Shown one piece after another: positions 6,953 to 22,225 of a stretch of 33,334 nt of DNA. The stretch comes from Maritimibacter sp. GTDB lineage: Bacteria > Pseudomonadota > Alphaproteobacteria > Rhodobacterales > Rhodobacteraceae. The position numbers and the translations under genes are program-made. Positions within the stretch are counted from its first letter, which is position 1; every line of letters starts with the position of its first letter. Where the stretch lies: the NCBI GenBank assembly GCA_011389895.1, contig JAABTN010000034.1, positions 1 through 33,334 of the forward strand. Reading direction: 5' to 3'. Below the pieces are notes generated by a model. The model had not been told where the DNA came from. It saw only the letters and a program-made list of their open reading frames with translations, and did no database searches.

Positions 6953-7408
6953 TTAGCTTGGGGGTGCGCGTCGGTGCCCGAAGAAGTCTCCGTCAGGGCC
7001 TTCGAAATCGGTGAGCAGATCGGCCAGCGTGATATCGTCAAGCCGGGCCAGCAAAAGCGCCTCGGCCTCGGTCATAGCCTCGGTAAGGCGCCGGTTCACG
7101 GCGGCCTCGACAAGGCAGGTCGGGTTTTCGGTTTTGACCCCGATGGCGAAAAGGCCGCTGTCCCCCAAGACTTCGTGCAGGTGACGCAGCGATGTTTTCT
7201 CCGGGTCGCAGCAAAGCGACCAGCCGCCCCCCGGCCCCTTGACCGAACGGACCAGCCCGGCATCGCGCAAGAGCCCCATGGTCCGGCGGACCACGACCGG
7301 GTTCGTGTCCATCCAACCGGCAAGCGTGTCGGAGGTGACGGAGGTGTCCGATTGGGACATGTGAATGAGGGCGTGCAAAACCCAGGAGAGGCGGCTGTCT
7401 CGTTTCAT
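6953..7408 (-). CDS. Rrf2-family transcriptional regulator
   Basis: This 151-residue winged-helix repressor-type protein begins MKRDSRLSWVLHALIHM, a typical Rrf2 start. Its helix-turn-helix includes TSDTLAGWMDTNPVVVRRTMGLLRDAGLV (25-53) and the wing SVKGPGGGWSL (55-65). Cysteines occur at 66, 67 and 98, unlike the compact three-cysteine cluster of IscR or NsrR, so Fe-S binding is uncertain; other Rrf2 proteins sense thiols or electrophiles through few cysteines. The start codon directly abuts a long dyad (7409-7442), suggesting autoregulation. It lies upstream of the CxxC flavoprotein and downstream of dddL on the same strand. Confidence 0.88.
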   Translation of the reverse strand: MKRDSRLSWVLHALIHMSQSDTSVTSDTLAGWMDTNPVVVRRTMGLLRDAGLVRSVKGPGGGWSLCCDPEKTSLRHLHEVLGDSGLFAIGVKTENPTCLVEAAVNRRLTEAMTEAEALLLARLDDITLADLLTDFEGPDGDFFGHRRAPPS

Positions 7409-7442
7409 GTAACTTTGTATATTACGTAATTATGAAAGTTAC
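7409..7442. promoter_or_regulatory. Palindromic operator-like dyad upstream of the Rrf2 gene
   Basis: GTAACTTT (7409-7416) and AAAGTTAC (7435-7442) form a perfect 8-bp inverted repeat. It is centred exactly on a second perfect palindrome, ATTACGTAAT (7421-7430). The whole is AT-rich in GC-rich surroundings and touches the Rrf2 start codon. The likely reader is the Rrf2 protein; this is inference from position and symmetry. Confidence 0.65.
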
Positions 7443-7476
7443 AATACCCGATTTTGGCCCGGTCAAAGTGACCCCG

Positions 7477-8196
7477 TCAAATTCCCTCTCTCGTGCGGGC
7501 CTTCGAGCTGCGCGAAAACTTCATCGCGGGTGCGGCGAGCCGTTCGCTTGGTCCGATCCAGGCATAGGCCAGCAGACAGGGGTCGGTGCGTCCGGTGGTG
7601 ATCCGGTGCTCGGTTCCGGCGCTGTTCAGGATCAGCGAGCCGGGGGCATAGACCGCCGTCTGGTTCTCGGACCACGCGCCACAGACCGAGATATAGCTTT
7701 CCTCGATGTCGTGGTGCGAATGCTGCGGATAGGTTGTCGAGGGCGCGAACAGGACGAACCCGAGGATCAGCCGATCCGAATGGATCGGCCCCTGTGGCCC
7801 GGCGACTTCGCAATAGGCGTATTTCTTTTCCAAAGGCTTCGGCACCTTGGCATAGCCAAACTCCCACGTCAGCCGGTCCGACACCCGCTCCAACGCGGCG
7901 CTCATGCTGGACAGGGCCGCGCGACGGCCAAGGTCGAAGGCGCGGGGCAGGTGGGCTGTGACCGGCTGCACCGAGGGCGTGCGCGACAGGATGGCGGGAT
8001 TGGCGTCGAGGATGATCGAGATCGCTTCGCGCACCCGTTTGCGATGGCTTCGGATCGCGGTGGAGCCGCCGTCAGAGCCATCGCGATACAGAAATTGAAA
8101 CTCGCGCAGAAGGTAGATCCAACTGGGGCTATCGGCGAGATGGTCGGGGTCGCATGTCAGATCGGGGGCAGCCCCGAGATGGTAGGGGTCGGTCAT
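7477..8196 (-). CDS. dddL: DddL-type dimethylsulfoniopropionate (DMSP) lyase
   Basis: This 239-residue cupin-type lyase is expected to cleave the algal osmolyte DMSP to dimethyl sulfide and acrylate. The C-terminal cupin has the metal-binding pattern H159-x-H161-x4-E166-x-Y168 (in PQHSHHDIEESY) and a later His197 (GTEHRI). Family-like blocks are KKYAYCEVAGPQGP (124-137), DRLILGFVLFAPSTTYP (141-157), YAPGSLILNS (183-192) and PCLLAYAWIG (206-215). Length agrees with DddL. A GAGG ribosome site lies seven bases before the ATG. Another DMSP-lyase-family cupin (DddK/Q/W/Y type) is less likely because the long N-terminal helical region and these blocks fit DddL. It is the first gene of a minus-strand trio placed between rplA and rplJ. 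Confidence 0.82.
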   Translation of the reverse strand: MTDPYHLGAAPDLTCDPDHLADSPSWIYLLREFQFLYRDGSDGGSTAIRSHRKRVREAISIILDANPAILSRTPSVQPVTAHLPRAFDLGRRAALSSMSAALERVSDRLTWEFGYAKVPKPLEKKYAYCEVAGPQGPIHSDRLILGFVLFAPSTTYPQHSHHDIEESYISVCGAWSENQTAVYAPGSLILNSAGTEHRITTGRTDPCLLAYAWIGPSERLAAPAMKFSRSSKARTREGI

Positions 8197-8357
8197 GGCG
8201 AACCTCGCGCAACAGGTATTCGGGTCAGTGTTCGAGCTGGGGGTGAGCCGGGGGGCGAACCAGCATTCCTGACAGTCTCGGCAGACCCCTGCGCCCTGTC
8301 GCGCTTGGCTGCGACGCGCATTTGTCGTTTTTTCGTGCGCTCGCGTGACGAAGTGAC

Positions 8358-8363
8358 TATAAT
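8358..8363 (+). promoter_or_regulatory. Consensus -10 box (TATAAT)
   Basis: A perfect TATAAT is preceded by TGAC, close to an extended -10. No good -35 lies 16-18 bases upstream. Transcription from here would start near 8370 and meet the terminator at 8386 almost at once. Confidence 0.45.
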
Positions 8364-8385
8364 GGTGAAAAATAGGTCAATGCCC

Positions 8386-8411
8386 GCCCGTTTCCTGCAA
8401 ACGGGCCTTTT
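8386..8411 (+). terminator. Intrinsic terminator, possible attenuator upstream of rplJL
   Basis: GCCCGTTT (8386-8393) pairs with AAACGGGC (8399-8406) around the 5-base loop CCTGC, then C and TTTT (8408-8411). On the other strand the hairpin is not followed by T residues, so it acts rightward. No plus-strand gene ends here, so it is either an attenuator or stops read-through antisense to dddL. Confidence 0.75.
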
Positions 8412-8599
8412 AGGGCTTGGAAACTTTCCGCGAAACCATTACTCACCACTTCACGTGGGCCAGCGTGCGATTCGTCGTGCGCTGTTTTGCGTTTCGTCCG
8501 AGACGGTGGGTGGTCGCAATCCCGTGGCCATAATTCCTGCCTGAGACGGGAAAGAACGAGATTTCTTCAGGCCGCCACGGCGACCCTGGAGCGGCTTGG

Positions 8600-8669
8600 A
8601 CGGACCCGTAACGGACCCGAACATCGGGGTTCGCCCCGGTGAAACATGAGCCGGAGGGTCACCCCCTCC
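8600..8669 (+). promoter_or_regulatory. Putative L10-type leader of rplJL
   Basis: Just before rplJ are a tandem 9-base repeat ACGGACCCG (8600-8608 and 8611-8619, 11-base period), a hairpin CATCGGGG-TTCG-CCCCGGTG (8622-8641), and a second hairpin GGAGGG/CCCTCC (8653-8669). The ribosome site GGAGTG follows. rplJL leaders are known to bind L10-L12 for autoregulation; that this is such a leader is inferred from position and folding. Confidence 0.45.
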
Positions 8670-8686
8670 ATACTTGGAGTGAAACT

Positions 8687-9199
8687 GTGGATAGAGCCCA
8701 AAAAGAGAAAGTGGTCGAGGAACTCGGCCAGATCTTCGAAAGCTCTGGCGTCGTTGTGGTTGCCCACTACGAAGGTCTCACGGTTGCTGAAATGCAGGAC
8801 CTGCGCGCGCAAATGCGTGAAGTCGGTGGGTCTGTGCGTGTTGCCAAGAACAGGCTCGCCAAGATCGCTCTGGAAGGTAAGCCGGCGGCTTCGATCGCCC
8901 AATATCTGACAGGCATGACCGTTCTCGCCTATTCCGAAGACCCCGTGGCTGCGGCCAAGGTCATGGATAAGTTCGCCAAGGATAATGAGAAACTCAAAAT
9001 CCTCGGTGGTTCTATGGGCGAGGAGGCACTGGACATCGCCGGTGTCGGCCGTGTCGCCAAGATGCCGTCGCGTGAAGAGCTGCTTGCTCAGATCGCGTCC
9101 ATCCTTGGCGCACCCGCGTCGAGCATCGCCGGTGCCGTTGGCGCCCCTGCTTCGAACATCGCATCCATCCTTTCCACAATCGAGGAAAAGGCTGCGTAA
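8687..9199 (+). CDS. rplJ: 50S ribosomal protein L10
   Basis: This 170-residue L10 forms the base of the L7/L12 stalk. The start is the GTG at 8687: [21 protein letters not shown] matches alphaproteobacterial L10, and GGAGTG lies just upstream. An in-frame upstream ATG at 8645 lies inside the leader hairpins and is rejected. Conserved features are [22 protein letters not shown] and [11 protein letters not shown] in the RNA-binding part, and a C-terminal helix ([16 protein letters not shown]) that carries the L7/L12 dimers. rplL follows after 72 bases. Confidence 0.97.
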   Translation: MDRAQKEKVVEELGQIFESSGVVVVAHYEGLTVAEMQDLRAQMREVGGSVRVAKNRLAKIALEGKPAASIAQYLTGMTVLAYSEDPVAAAKVMDKFAKDNEKLKILGGSMGEEALDIAGVGRVAKMPSREELLAQIASILGAPASSIAGAVGAPASNIASILSTIEEKAA

Positions 9200-9271
9200 G
9201 CAATCTGGAAACCGGCGTAGCGGAAACCCGCACATCGTTGGAACACATCTGAAAGAAACGGAAACAGTAAA

Positions 9272-9646
9272 ATGGCTGATCTGAAGAAACTTGCTGAAGA
9301 GATCGTGGGTCTGACCCTTCTCGAAGCTCAGGAACTCAAAGAGATCCTCAAGGACGAATACGGCATCGAGCCCGCTTCCGGCGGCGCTGTCATGATGGCC
9401 GGCCCTGCTGGCGACGCCGGCGAAGCTGCTGAAGAACAGACCGAGTTTGACGTCGTTCTGAAATCGGCTGGCGGCAACAAGATTGCTGTCATTAAAGAAG
9501 TCCGCGGCATCACCGGCCTCGGCCTCAAGGAAGCCAAAGAGCTCGTCGAAGCTGGCGGCAAGATCAAGGAAGGTGTCGACAAGGCGGAAGCCGAAGACAT
9601 CAAGGGCAAGCTCGAAGGCGCTGGCGCCGAAGTCGACCTGGCCTGA
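9272..9646 (+). CDS. rplL: 50S ribosomal protein L7/L12
   Basis: This 124-residue stalk protein recruits translational GTPases. The N-terminal dimerisation helix ([26 protein letters not shown]) is followed by an Ala/Gly hinge (about 36-55) and the C-terminal globular domain with [21 protein letters not shown] and [14 protein letters not shown] (residues about 58-95). The ribosome site is weak (GGAAAC region). The gene is in the usual rplJ-rplL-rpoBC order. Confidence 0.98.
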   Translation: MADLKKLAEEIVGLTLLEAQELKEILKDEYGIEPASGGAVMMAGPAGDAGEAAEEQTEFDVVLKSAGGNKIAVIKEVRGITGLGLKEAKELVEAGGKIKEGVDKAEAEDIKGKLEGAGAEVDLA

Positions 9647-9658
9647 TTGGTCCGCTTT

Positions 9659-9676
9659 GCCGGGGGCATACCCGGC
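9659..9676 (+). other. Stem-loop in the rplL-rpoB gap
   Basis: GCCGGG (9659-9664) pairs with CCCGGC (9671-9676). There is no T-run, so it is not a standard terminator. In the 268-base gap before rpoB (9647-9914) a second stem, GGCTGG/CCAGCC (about 9687-9718), also occurs. Such gaps often carry processing or attenuation hairpins; here only the folding is seen. Nothing coding is visible in the gap. Confidence 0.4.
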
Positions 9677-9914
9677 GTGAAAATGAGGCTGGGCGCGGAG
9701 AAATCCGGGTCCAGCCGAACCTGTCTTGGCGAGGGCCATTTACGAAACGTCGATGCGGCGTCTCGGGTGACCTTCTCCAAGGTGCGGTTCAAAGGATCGG
9801 GAAGAGGCCTGTGGGAGGGCTTCTAGAATGGATCCGAACCCCCGTTTCGAGCGGCGTGCAAGCCGATGCCCCGACGGCATTGCATGTCAGTGAGAAAAGA
9901 AAGGTATCGACCTT

Positions 9915-14066
<4,152 letters not shown>

Positions 14067-14117
14067 CGACCTCGCCTCCACCCCGACCCCTGACGCAACC
14101 GATTTGAGGAATTCAAA

Positions 14118-18374
<4,257 letters not shown>

Positions 18375-18395
18375 GGCGACATCGAAACACCATGC

Positions 18396-18425
18396 AAAAG
18401 CCCCGCCCGAACCGGCGGGGCTTTT
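18396..18425. terminator. Bidirectional terminator after rpoC
   Basis: AAAAGCCCCGCC (18396-18407) pairs perfectly with GGCGGGGCTTTT (18414-18425) around a 6-base loop. It is T-tailed on both strands, ending rpoBC rightward and the AraC-type gene leftward. Confidence 0.93.
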
Positions 18426-18445
18426 CACGTTTCAGGGCCCGGGCT

Positions 18446-19348
18446 TCACGGCCAGTCGGAGAACGAGGGCAGGGTGTCTTCCTCCCTGTCCGAGCGGTCC
18501 GTGGCGCGTTTGCGGAAACCACCGGGCGTTTCCTTGGCCATGGATTTGAAGAAATGGTTGAACTGGCTGGCGGACGAGAACCCGAGCATCGCCGCGATCC
18601 GTTCCGCCGACAGCGTGGTGCGCTGCAACAGAACCCGCGCCTCGTGCAATCCACGTTCGCGGATCAATTGACCGGGGGGCTTGCCCACCGACCTGACGCA
18701 GAGGTCATGCAGCCGATCATAGGACATGCCAAGGGTTTCCGCATAATCGCGGGCCGACCAGCGGGCGCGAAAATGCGCCTCGACAAGATTGCGAAACCGG
18801 TTGATCTGCCGTCGCCCATGCCCGGTCGCATCATGGGCGTTCTCTTCGCGGTCCGTGCTGCGCCACAGAAGAACGAGGATGAGCCGGACATAGGCCGACA
18901 CCGCGATCTCGGTCCCGAACTCGGGCCGAAGCGTCTCGTGCACCACGCGGGCAAACACCATGTCGAGCCGCGACACGATCTCGTCGCGCCGGTCGAAAGA
19001 GGCGACCACGGTTTGCTCGGCAAACAGCCGAAGCTCAGTCGCCTCGGCCACGATCCCGATGGCATCATCCAGCAAACGTTCGCTGAGAAACAGGTAGTAC
19101 CCCGAACTGCCCGGATCGACCCGAATGCGGGTTTCGGCCCTGAGCGTTCCCCAATGCACCGCCGGACCGGACAGCTCGATCTCGCCGGACGGACCCTGTG
19201 CCAGCGCATGACCGCTGTCGAGAAAGAAGGCAAAGCGGCTGTACATATCGGCGGCGCTCCGGGTGCCGAGCACCTTTTCCTGCAAGGCGGTTTCGATCCG
19301 GGCGGCGCGGAAATGGGGGGCAGGTGATTCGTACACTTTTGACCTCAT
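18446..19348 (-). CDS. AraC-family transcriptional regulator
   Basis: This is a regulator of about 300 residues. The C-terminal 95 residues or so carry the double helix-turn-helix: first ARDYAETLGMSYDRLHDLCVRSVGKPPGQLIRERGLHEARVLL, then SAERIAAMLGFSSASQFNHFFKSMAKETPGGFRKR. The N-terminal part (RFAFFLDSGHALAQGPSGEIELSGPAVHWG) looks like an AraC-type cupin sensory domain. I chose ATG 19348; ATGs at 19366 and 19387 are possible but overlap a promoter-like TATAAT and have no ribosome site. Divergent placement from the dehydrogenase/transporter gene run suggests it controls that run in response to the substrate. Confidence 0.88.
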   Translation of the reverse strand: MRSKVYESPAPHFRAARIETALQEKVLGTRSAADMYSRFAFFLDSGHALAQGPSGEIELSGPAVHWGTLRAETRIRVDPGSSGYYLFLSERLLDDAIGIVAEATELRLFAEQTVVASFDRRDEIVSRLDMVFARVVHETLRPEFGTEIAVSAYVRLILVLLWRSTDREENAHDATGHGRRQINRFRNLVEAHFRARWSARDYAETLGMSYDRLHDLCVRSVGKPPGQLIRERGLHEARVLLQRTTLSAERIAAMLGFSSASQFNHFFKSMAKETPGGFRKRATDRSDREEDTLPSFSDWP

Positions 19349-19371
19349 AAACGCGATAACCCCCATATAAT
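19339..19371 (+). promoter_or_regulatory. Putative promoter of the dehydrogenase/ABC transporter operon
   Basis: A perfect TATAAT at 19366-19371 lies about 100 bases before the first aldehyde dehydrogenase. The nearest -35-like TTGACC (19339-19344) is 21 bases away, too far for good basal activity. That would suit activator dependence on the divergent AraC-type protein. The region is AT-rich and shared with the regulator's own upstream DNA. Confidence 0.45.
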
Positions 19372-19434
19372 AACAATAAATGCCCATTTTCTAGCATTAT
19401 CTGCCGGGGCGTCTTGGTCCACTCTCGGTGCTGC

Positions 19435-19460
19435 GGTCGCGTGGGGGAGATCCCGCGACC
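19435..19460 (+). other. Hairpin directly before the ribosome site of the first aldehyde dehydrogenase gene
   Basis: GGTCGCG (19435-19441) pairs with CGCGACC (19454-19460), extendable by GG/CC across a bulged T. It ends where the Shine-Dalgarno GGGGGAGG begins. It could affect mRNA stability or translation. Confidence 0.45.
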
Positions 19461-19471
19461 GGGGGAGGAAC

Positions 19472-20920
19472 ATGTACGAAGCCAAGCTTCATATCCGCGA
19501 TCCGGGTGTCGAGGCCCGCGATGGTGCGGTTTTCGAACGGTTGTCGCCGGTCGATGGCACGCCCGTGACCCGCGCCGTGGCCGCCGGTCCGCGTGACGCG
19601 CAGGACGCGGTGAACGCGGCGGCGGCGGCTTTTGCAACATGGCGCGACCTGCCGATTTCCGACAAGCGCAGGATCCTTGTCCGGGCGCGCGACCTGATGC
19701 TGGAACGCACCGAGGATTTCGTTGACGTAGCCGGGCGCGAGCTTGGCTCGACGCCTGATTGGATCCGGTTCAACGTGGCGATCGCGGCCAACGTGTTCGA
19801 CGCCGCGATGGACATCCCCGAAAAGATTACGTCGTGGCAGGAAGTGTCGGAAAAGGATGGCATCCATTCAACCCTGATCCGCGAACCGGTGGGCGTGGTG
19901 TTGGCCATCGCGCCTTGGAACGCGCCGGTGACGCTTGCGATCCGCGCGATCATCTGGCCGTTGGTCTGCGGCAACACGGTGGTGTTCAAGGCGAGCGAGC
20001 TATGCCCGAAACTTCACGCGCTGATCGTCGAGGTGCTTTGCGACGCCGGTCTGCCGGGCGGGGCCGTGACATCGGTCATCCACGCACCCGAAGCCGCCGA
20101 GGCGGTGGTGGGCGCGCTGGTCGCGCACCCCGCCGTGCGCCGTATCAACTTCACCGGCTCGACCCGCAACGGTCGCCGGGTGGCCGAGATGGCGGCGCGC
20201 CATCTCAAGCCCTGTCTGCTTGAGCTGTCCGGAAAGGCGCCGCTCGTGGTTCTGGCCGATGCCGATATTCCAGCCGCCGCAAGTGCCGCGGCCTTCGGGG
20301 CCTATTTCAACCAAGGCCAGATCTGCATGTCGACTGAGCGGGTCATCGTGGTCGAAGAGGTCGCCGATGCCTTTGTCGACGAGATCGAGGCGCGGTGCGC
20401 CGCGCTTTTGACCCGCCAGCACCGTGACAAGGTCGGTGATCTTATCAGCGCCGAGGCCGCGCGCCGCGTGTCGCGGCTGATCGAAGATGCGCTGGCGCAT
20501 GGTGCGGTGCTCAAGGTCGGCGGCGAAATGTCGGGGGCCTACGTGCAACCGACGCTGATCGACCGGGTGACCCCGGAGATGCAGATCTACAGCGAAGAAA
20601 GCTTTGGCCCGGTCGCGGCCATCCTGCGGGCCGAGGATGAACTTGAGGCCATGTCGATGGCCAATGACACGCAATACGGGCTCGTCGCTTCGGTCTTTAC
20701 CAATGACACCTCGCGGGCCCGCGAAATCGCGGGCCTGTTGGAAACCGGCACCTGCCACATCAACGGGCCGACCGTCTACGACGACCCGACCAAACCATTC
20801 GGCGGTGTCAAAGCCTCGGGCTACGGCCGCTTCGGCGGCGACACCGCCATTCATGAATTCACCGAACTCAGGTGGATCACCGTCCAGAACCCGAAGATCG
20901 AATATCCGTTCTGGACGTAA
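19472..20920 (+). CDS. NAD(P)-dependent aldehyde dehydrogenase (first of two)
   Basis: This 482-residue ALDH-superfamily enzyme oxidises an aldehyde to the acid. The catalytic set is complete: Asn150 (APWN), Lys173, Glu251 (ELSGK, with Ser in place of the usual Gly), Cys285 (QGQICMS) and the cofactor-site Glu in EESFGP (about 380-385). Overall pattern (FNQGQICMSTERVIV, GGDTAIHEFTELRWITVQ) is closest to the benzaldehyde/vanillin/salicylaldehyde dehydrogenase type, so an aromatic aldehyde is plausible but unproven. GGGGAGGA precedes the ATG. It heads the transporter operon and is a paralogue, not a copy, of the enzyme at 25975. Confidence 0.93.
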   Translation: MYEAKLHIRDPGVEARDGAVFERLSPVDGTPVTRAVAAGPRDAQDAVNAAAAAFATWRDLPISDKRRILVRARDLMLERTEDFVDVAGRELGSTPDWIRFNVAIAANVFDAAMDIPEKITSWQEVSEKDGIHSTLIREPVGVVLAIAPWNAPVTLAIRAIIWPLVCGNTVVFKASELCPKLHALIVEVLCDAGLPGGAVTSVIHAPEAAEAVVGALVAHPAVRRINFTGSTRNGRRVAEMAARHLKPCLLELSGKAPLVVLADADIPAAASAAAFGAYFNQGQICMSTERVIVVEEVADAFVDEIEARCAALLTRQHRDKVGDLISAEAARRVSRLIEDALAHGAVLKVGGEMSGAYVQPTLIDRVTPEMQIYSEESFGPVAAILRAEDELEAMSMANDTQYGLVASVFTNDTSRAREIAGLLETGTCHINGPTVYDDPTKPFGGVKASGYGRFGGDTAIHEFTELRWITVQNPKIEYPFWT

Positions 20921-20960
20921 GCACCGCGCGGAGCTTCCGCGCAAATCTGGGAGGAAACAC

Positions 20961-22160
20961 ATGAAACGCAGAACGCTTTTGAAAACCTCGACGACGTTTG
21001 CCGCGACCCTTGTCGCGGGCATGGCCTTTGCCGCGGATCCGATCATCGTCGGGGCCGTCGCGCCCAAGACCGGCCCACTCGCCGGTGGGGCCGCCGTGAC
21101 CCATTGGCCCAACATCGAGCTTTGGGTTGGTGAAGTGAACGAACGCGGCGGGCTGAACGTCGGCGGCGAACAACGGATGATCGAAGTCATCGAATATGAT
21201 GATCAGACCAACCCCGCCGAGACGATCAAGGCGGTGCAACGTCTTGCAACCCAGGACAACGCGGACATCATCCTGTCGCCCTATTCCACGGGTCTGAGCC
21301 TTGCCGCCGCGCCGATTTTCGACCGGCTCGGCTTCCCGCAGATCACGTCGTCGGCGGCGACCGACCAGATCGGCGAATTGTCGGCCCAGTTCGATGACAT
21401 GTTCTTCCTGCTCGGTCGCTCCACCGACCTTGCCGAAGACGCGGTCGAGGTTCTGTCGGACCTGCGTGAAGCGGGTGAGATCGGCAATTCGGTCGCCATG
21501 GTCAACGTCGCCGACGCCTTCGGCATCGAATTGGCCTCGGTCGGCAAGCCCGCGCTGGAAGCGGCGGGGTTCGACATCGTCTACGAGACGTCCTATCCGC
21601 TTGGCACACAGGATCTTTCGCCGATCATGAAAGCGGCCAAGGATGCTGAACCGGATGCTTTCGTTGCCTGGTCCTATCCGCCGGATACCTTCGGCCTCAC
21701 CGAACAGGCGATGATCGAAGAGCTGGATGTGAAAGCCTTCTACACCGCCGTCGCCACCGCGTTTCCCGCCTACGGGGGCCGGTTCGGTGCGGCAGCCGAG
21801 GGCGTCATGGGGATCGGCGGGGTGAACACCGCATCACCCGCGTTCCAGGATTATGCCGCGCGCCACGAGGCCGCGACAGGAGCAAAGCCCGACTACTGGG
21901 CCTCCGGCATGATGTATGCCTCGCTCCAGATCCTTGAAGAAGCGATCGAGACGACTGGCACGCTCGACATGGCCGAGATCACCCAGTTCATCAAGGACAA
22001 CGCGTTTGAGACCGTGATGGGCACCATCGAATTCGATGATCAGAACAGCAACACCGCCTATTGGACCGTTGGCCAATGGCAGGATGGCGCGTTCAAGGGG
22101 ATCAAGGAAACGGGCCGCGAAGGTGCGGTCGAGCCGATCCTGAAGGACGGCTGGGAATAA
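20961..22160 (+). CDS. ABC transporter periplasmic substrate-binding protein (LIV/HAAT family)
   Basis: This 399-residue LivJ/LivK-type receptor has an N-terminal signal peptide (MKRRTLLKT, hydrophobic core, AMAFAA-type end; cleavage near residue 24-25). The mature part begins DPIIVGAVAPKTGPLAGGAAV, typical of the type I periplasmic binding fold. It also has NERGGLNVGGEQRMIEVIEYDDQTNPAETIKAVQRL and the later YWASGMMYASLQILEEAIE. The ATG at 20961 has GGGAGGA seven bases upstream; longer in-frame frames lie over the dehydrogenase gene and are shadows. The ligand cannot be read from sequence; HAAT receptors bind amino acids, amides or aromatic acids. A strong hairpin follows the gene. Confidence 0.92.
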   Translation: MKRRTLLKTSTTFAATLVAGMAFAADPIIVGAVAPKTGPLAGGAAVTHWPNIELWVGEVNERGGLNVGGEQRMIEVIEYDDQTNPAETIKAVQRLATQDNADIILSPYSTGLSLAAAPIFDRLGFPQITSSAATDQIGELSAQFDDMFFLLGRSTDLAEDAVEVLSDLREAGEIGNSVAMVNVADAFGIELASVGKPALEAAGFDIVYETSYPLGTQDLSPIMKAAKDAEPDAFVAWSYPPDTFGLTEQAMIEELDVKAFYTAVATAFPAYGGRFGAAAEGVMGIGGVNTASPAFQDYAARHEAATGAKPDYWASGMMYASLQILEEAIETTGTLDMAEITQFIKDNAFETVMGTIEFDDQNSNTAYWTVGQWQDGAFKGIKETGREGAVEPILKDGWE

Positions 22161-22177
22161 GAAGCCTCATTGGACAA

Positions 22178-22206
22178 GGGCGGGTCCGGTTTCATCGGGC
22201 CCGCCC
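22178..22206 (+). other. Intercistronic hairpin after the binding-protein gene
   Basis: GGGCGGGTCCG (22178-22188) pairs with CGGGCCCGCCC (22196-22206), 11 bp with one G-T pair and a 7-base loop. There is no T-run, so it is likely an mRNA-stabilising or decay-blocking structure that keeps receptor mRNA above permease mRNA, as seen in other ABC operons. Confidence 0.7.
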
Positions 22207-22225
22207 GCCAACATGCGGAGCGTAA

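Larger units (their letters stand above)
8197..8686. other. Non-coding region between dddL and rplJ
   Basis: These 490 bases hold no gene that I can support. They contain the divergent upstream regions of dddL (minus) and rplJL (plus). Listed separately are a TATAAT box (8358), an intrinsic terminator (8386-8411) and leader hairpins (8600-8669). A 60-codon plus-strand frame from 8362 runs through the terminator and has no family look. I could not identify a convincing dddL promoter. Confidence 0.7.

Noticed and set aside
8362..8544. A 60-codon plus-strand frame (begins MVKNRSMPARF) in the dddL-rplJ gap
   Set aside because: It runs straight through the terminator stem at 8386-8411, lacks a ribosome site and shows no family features.
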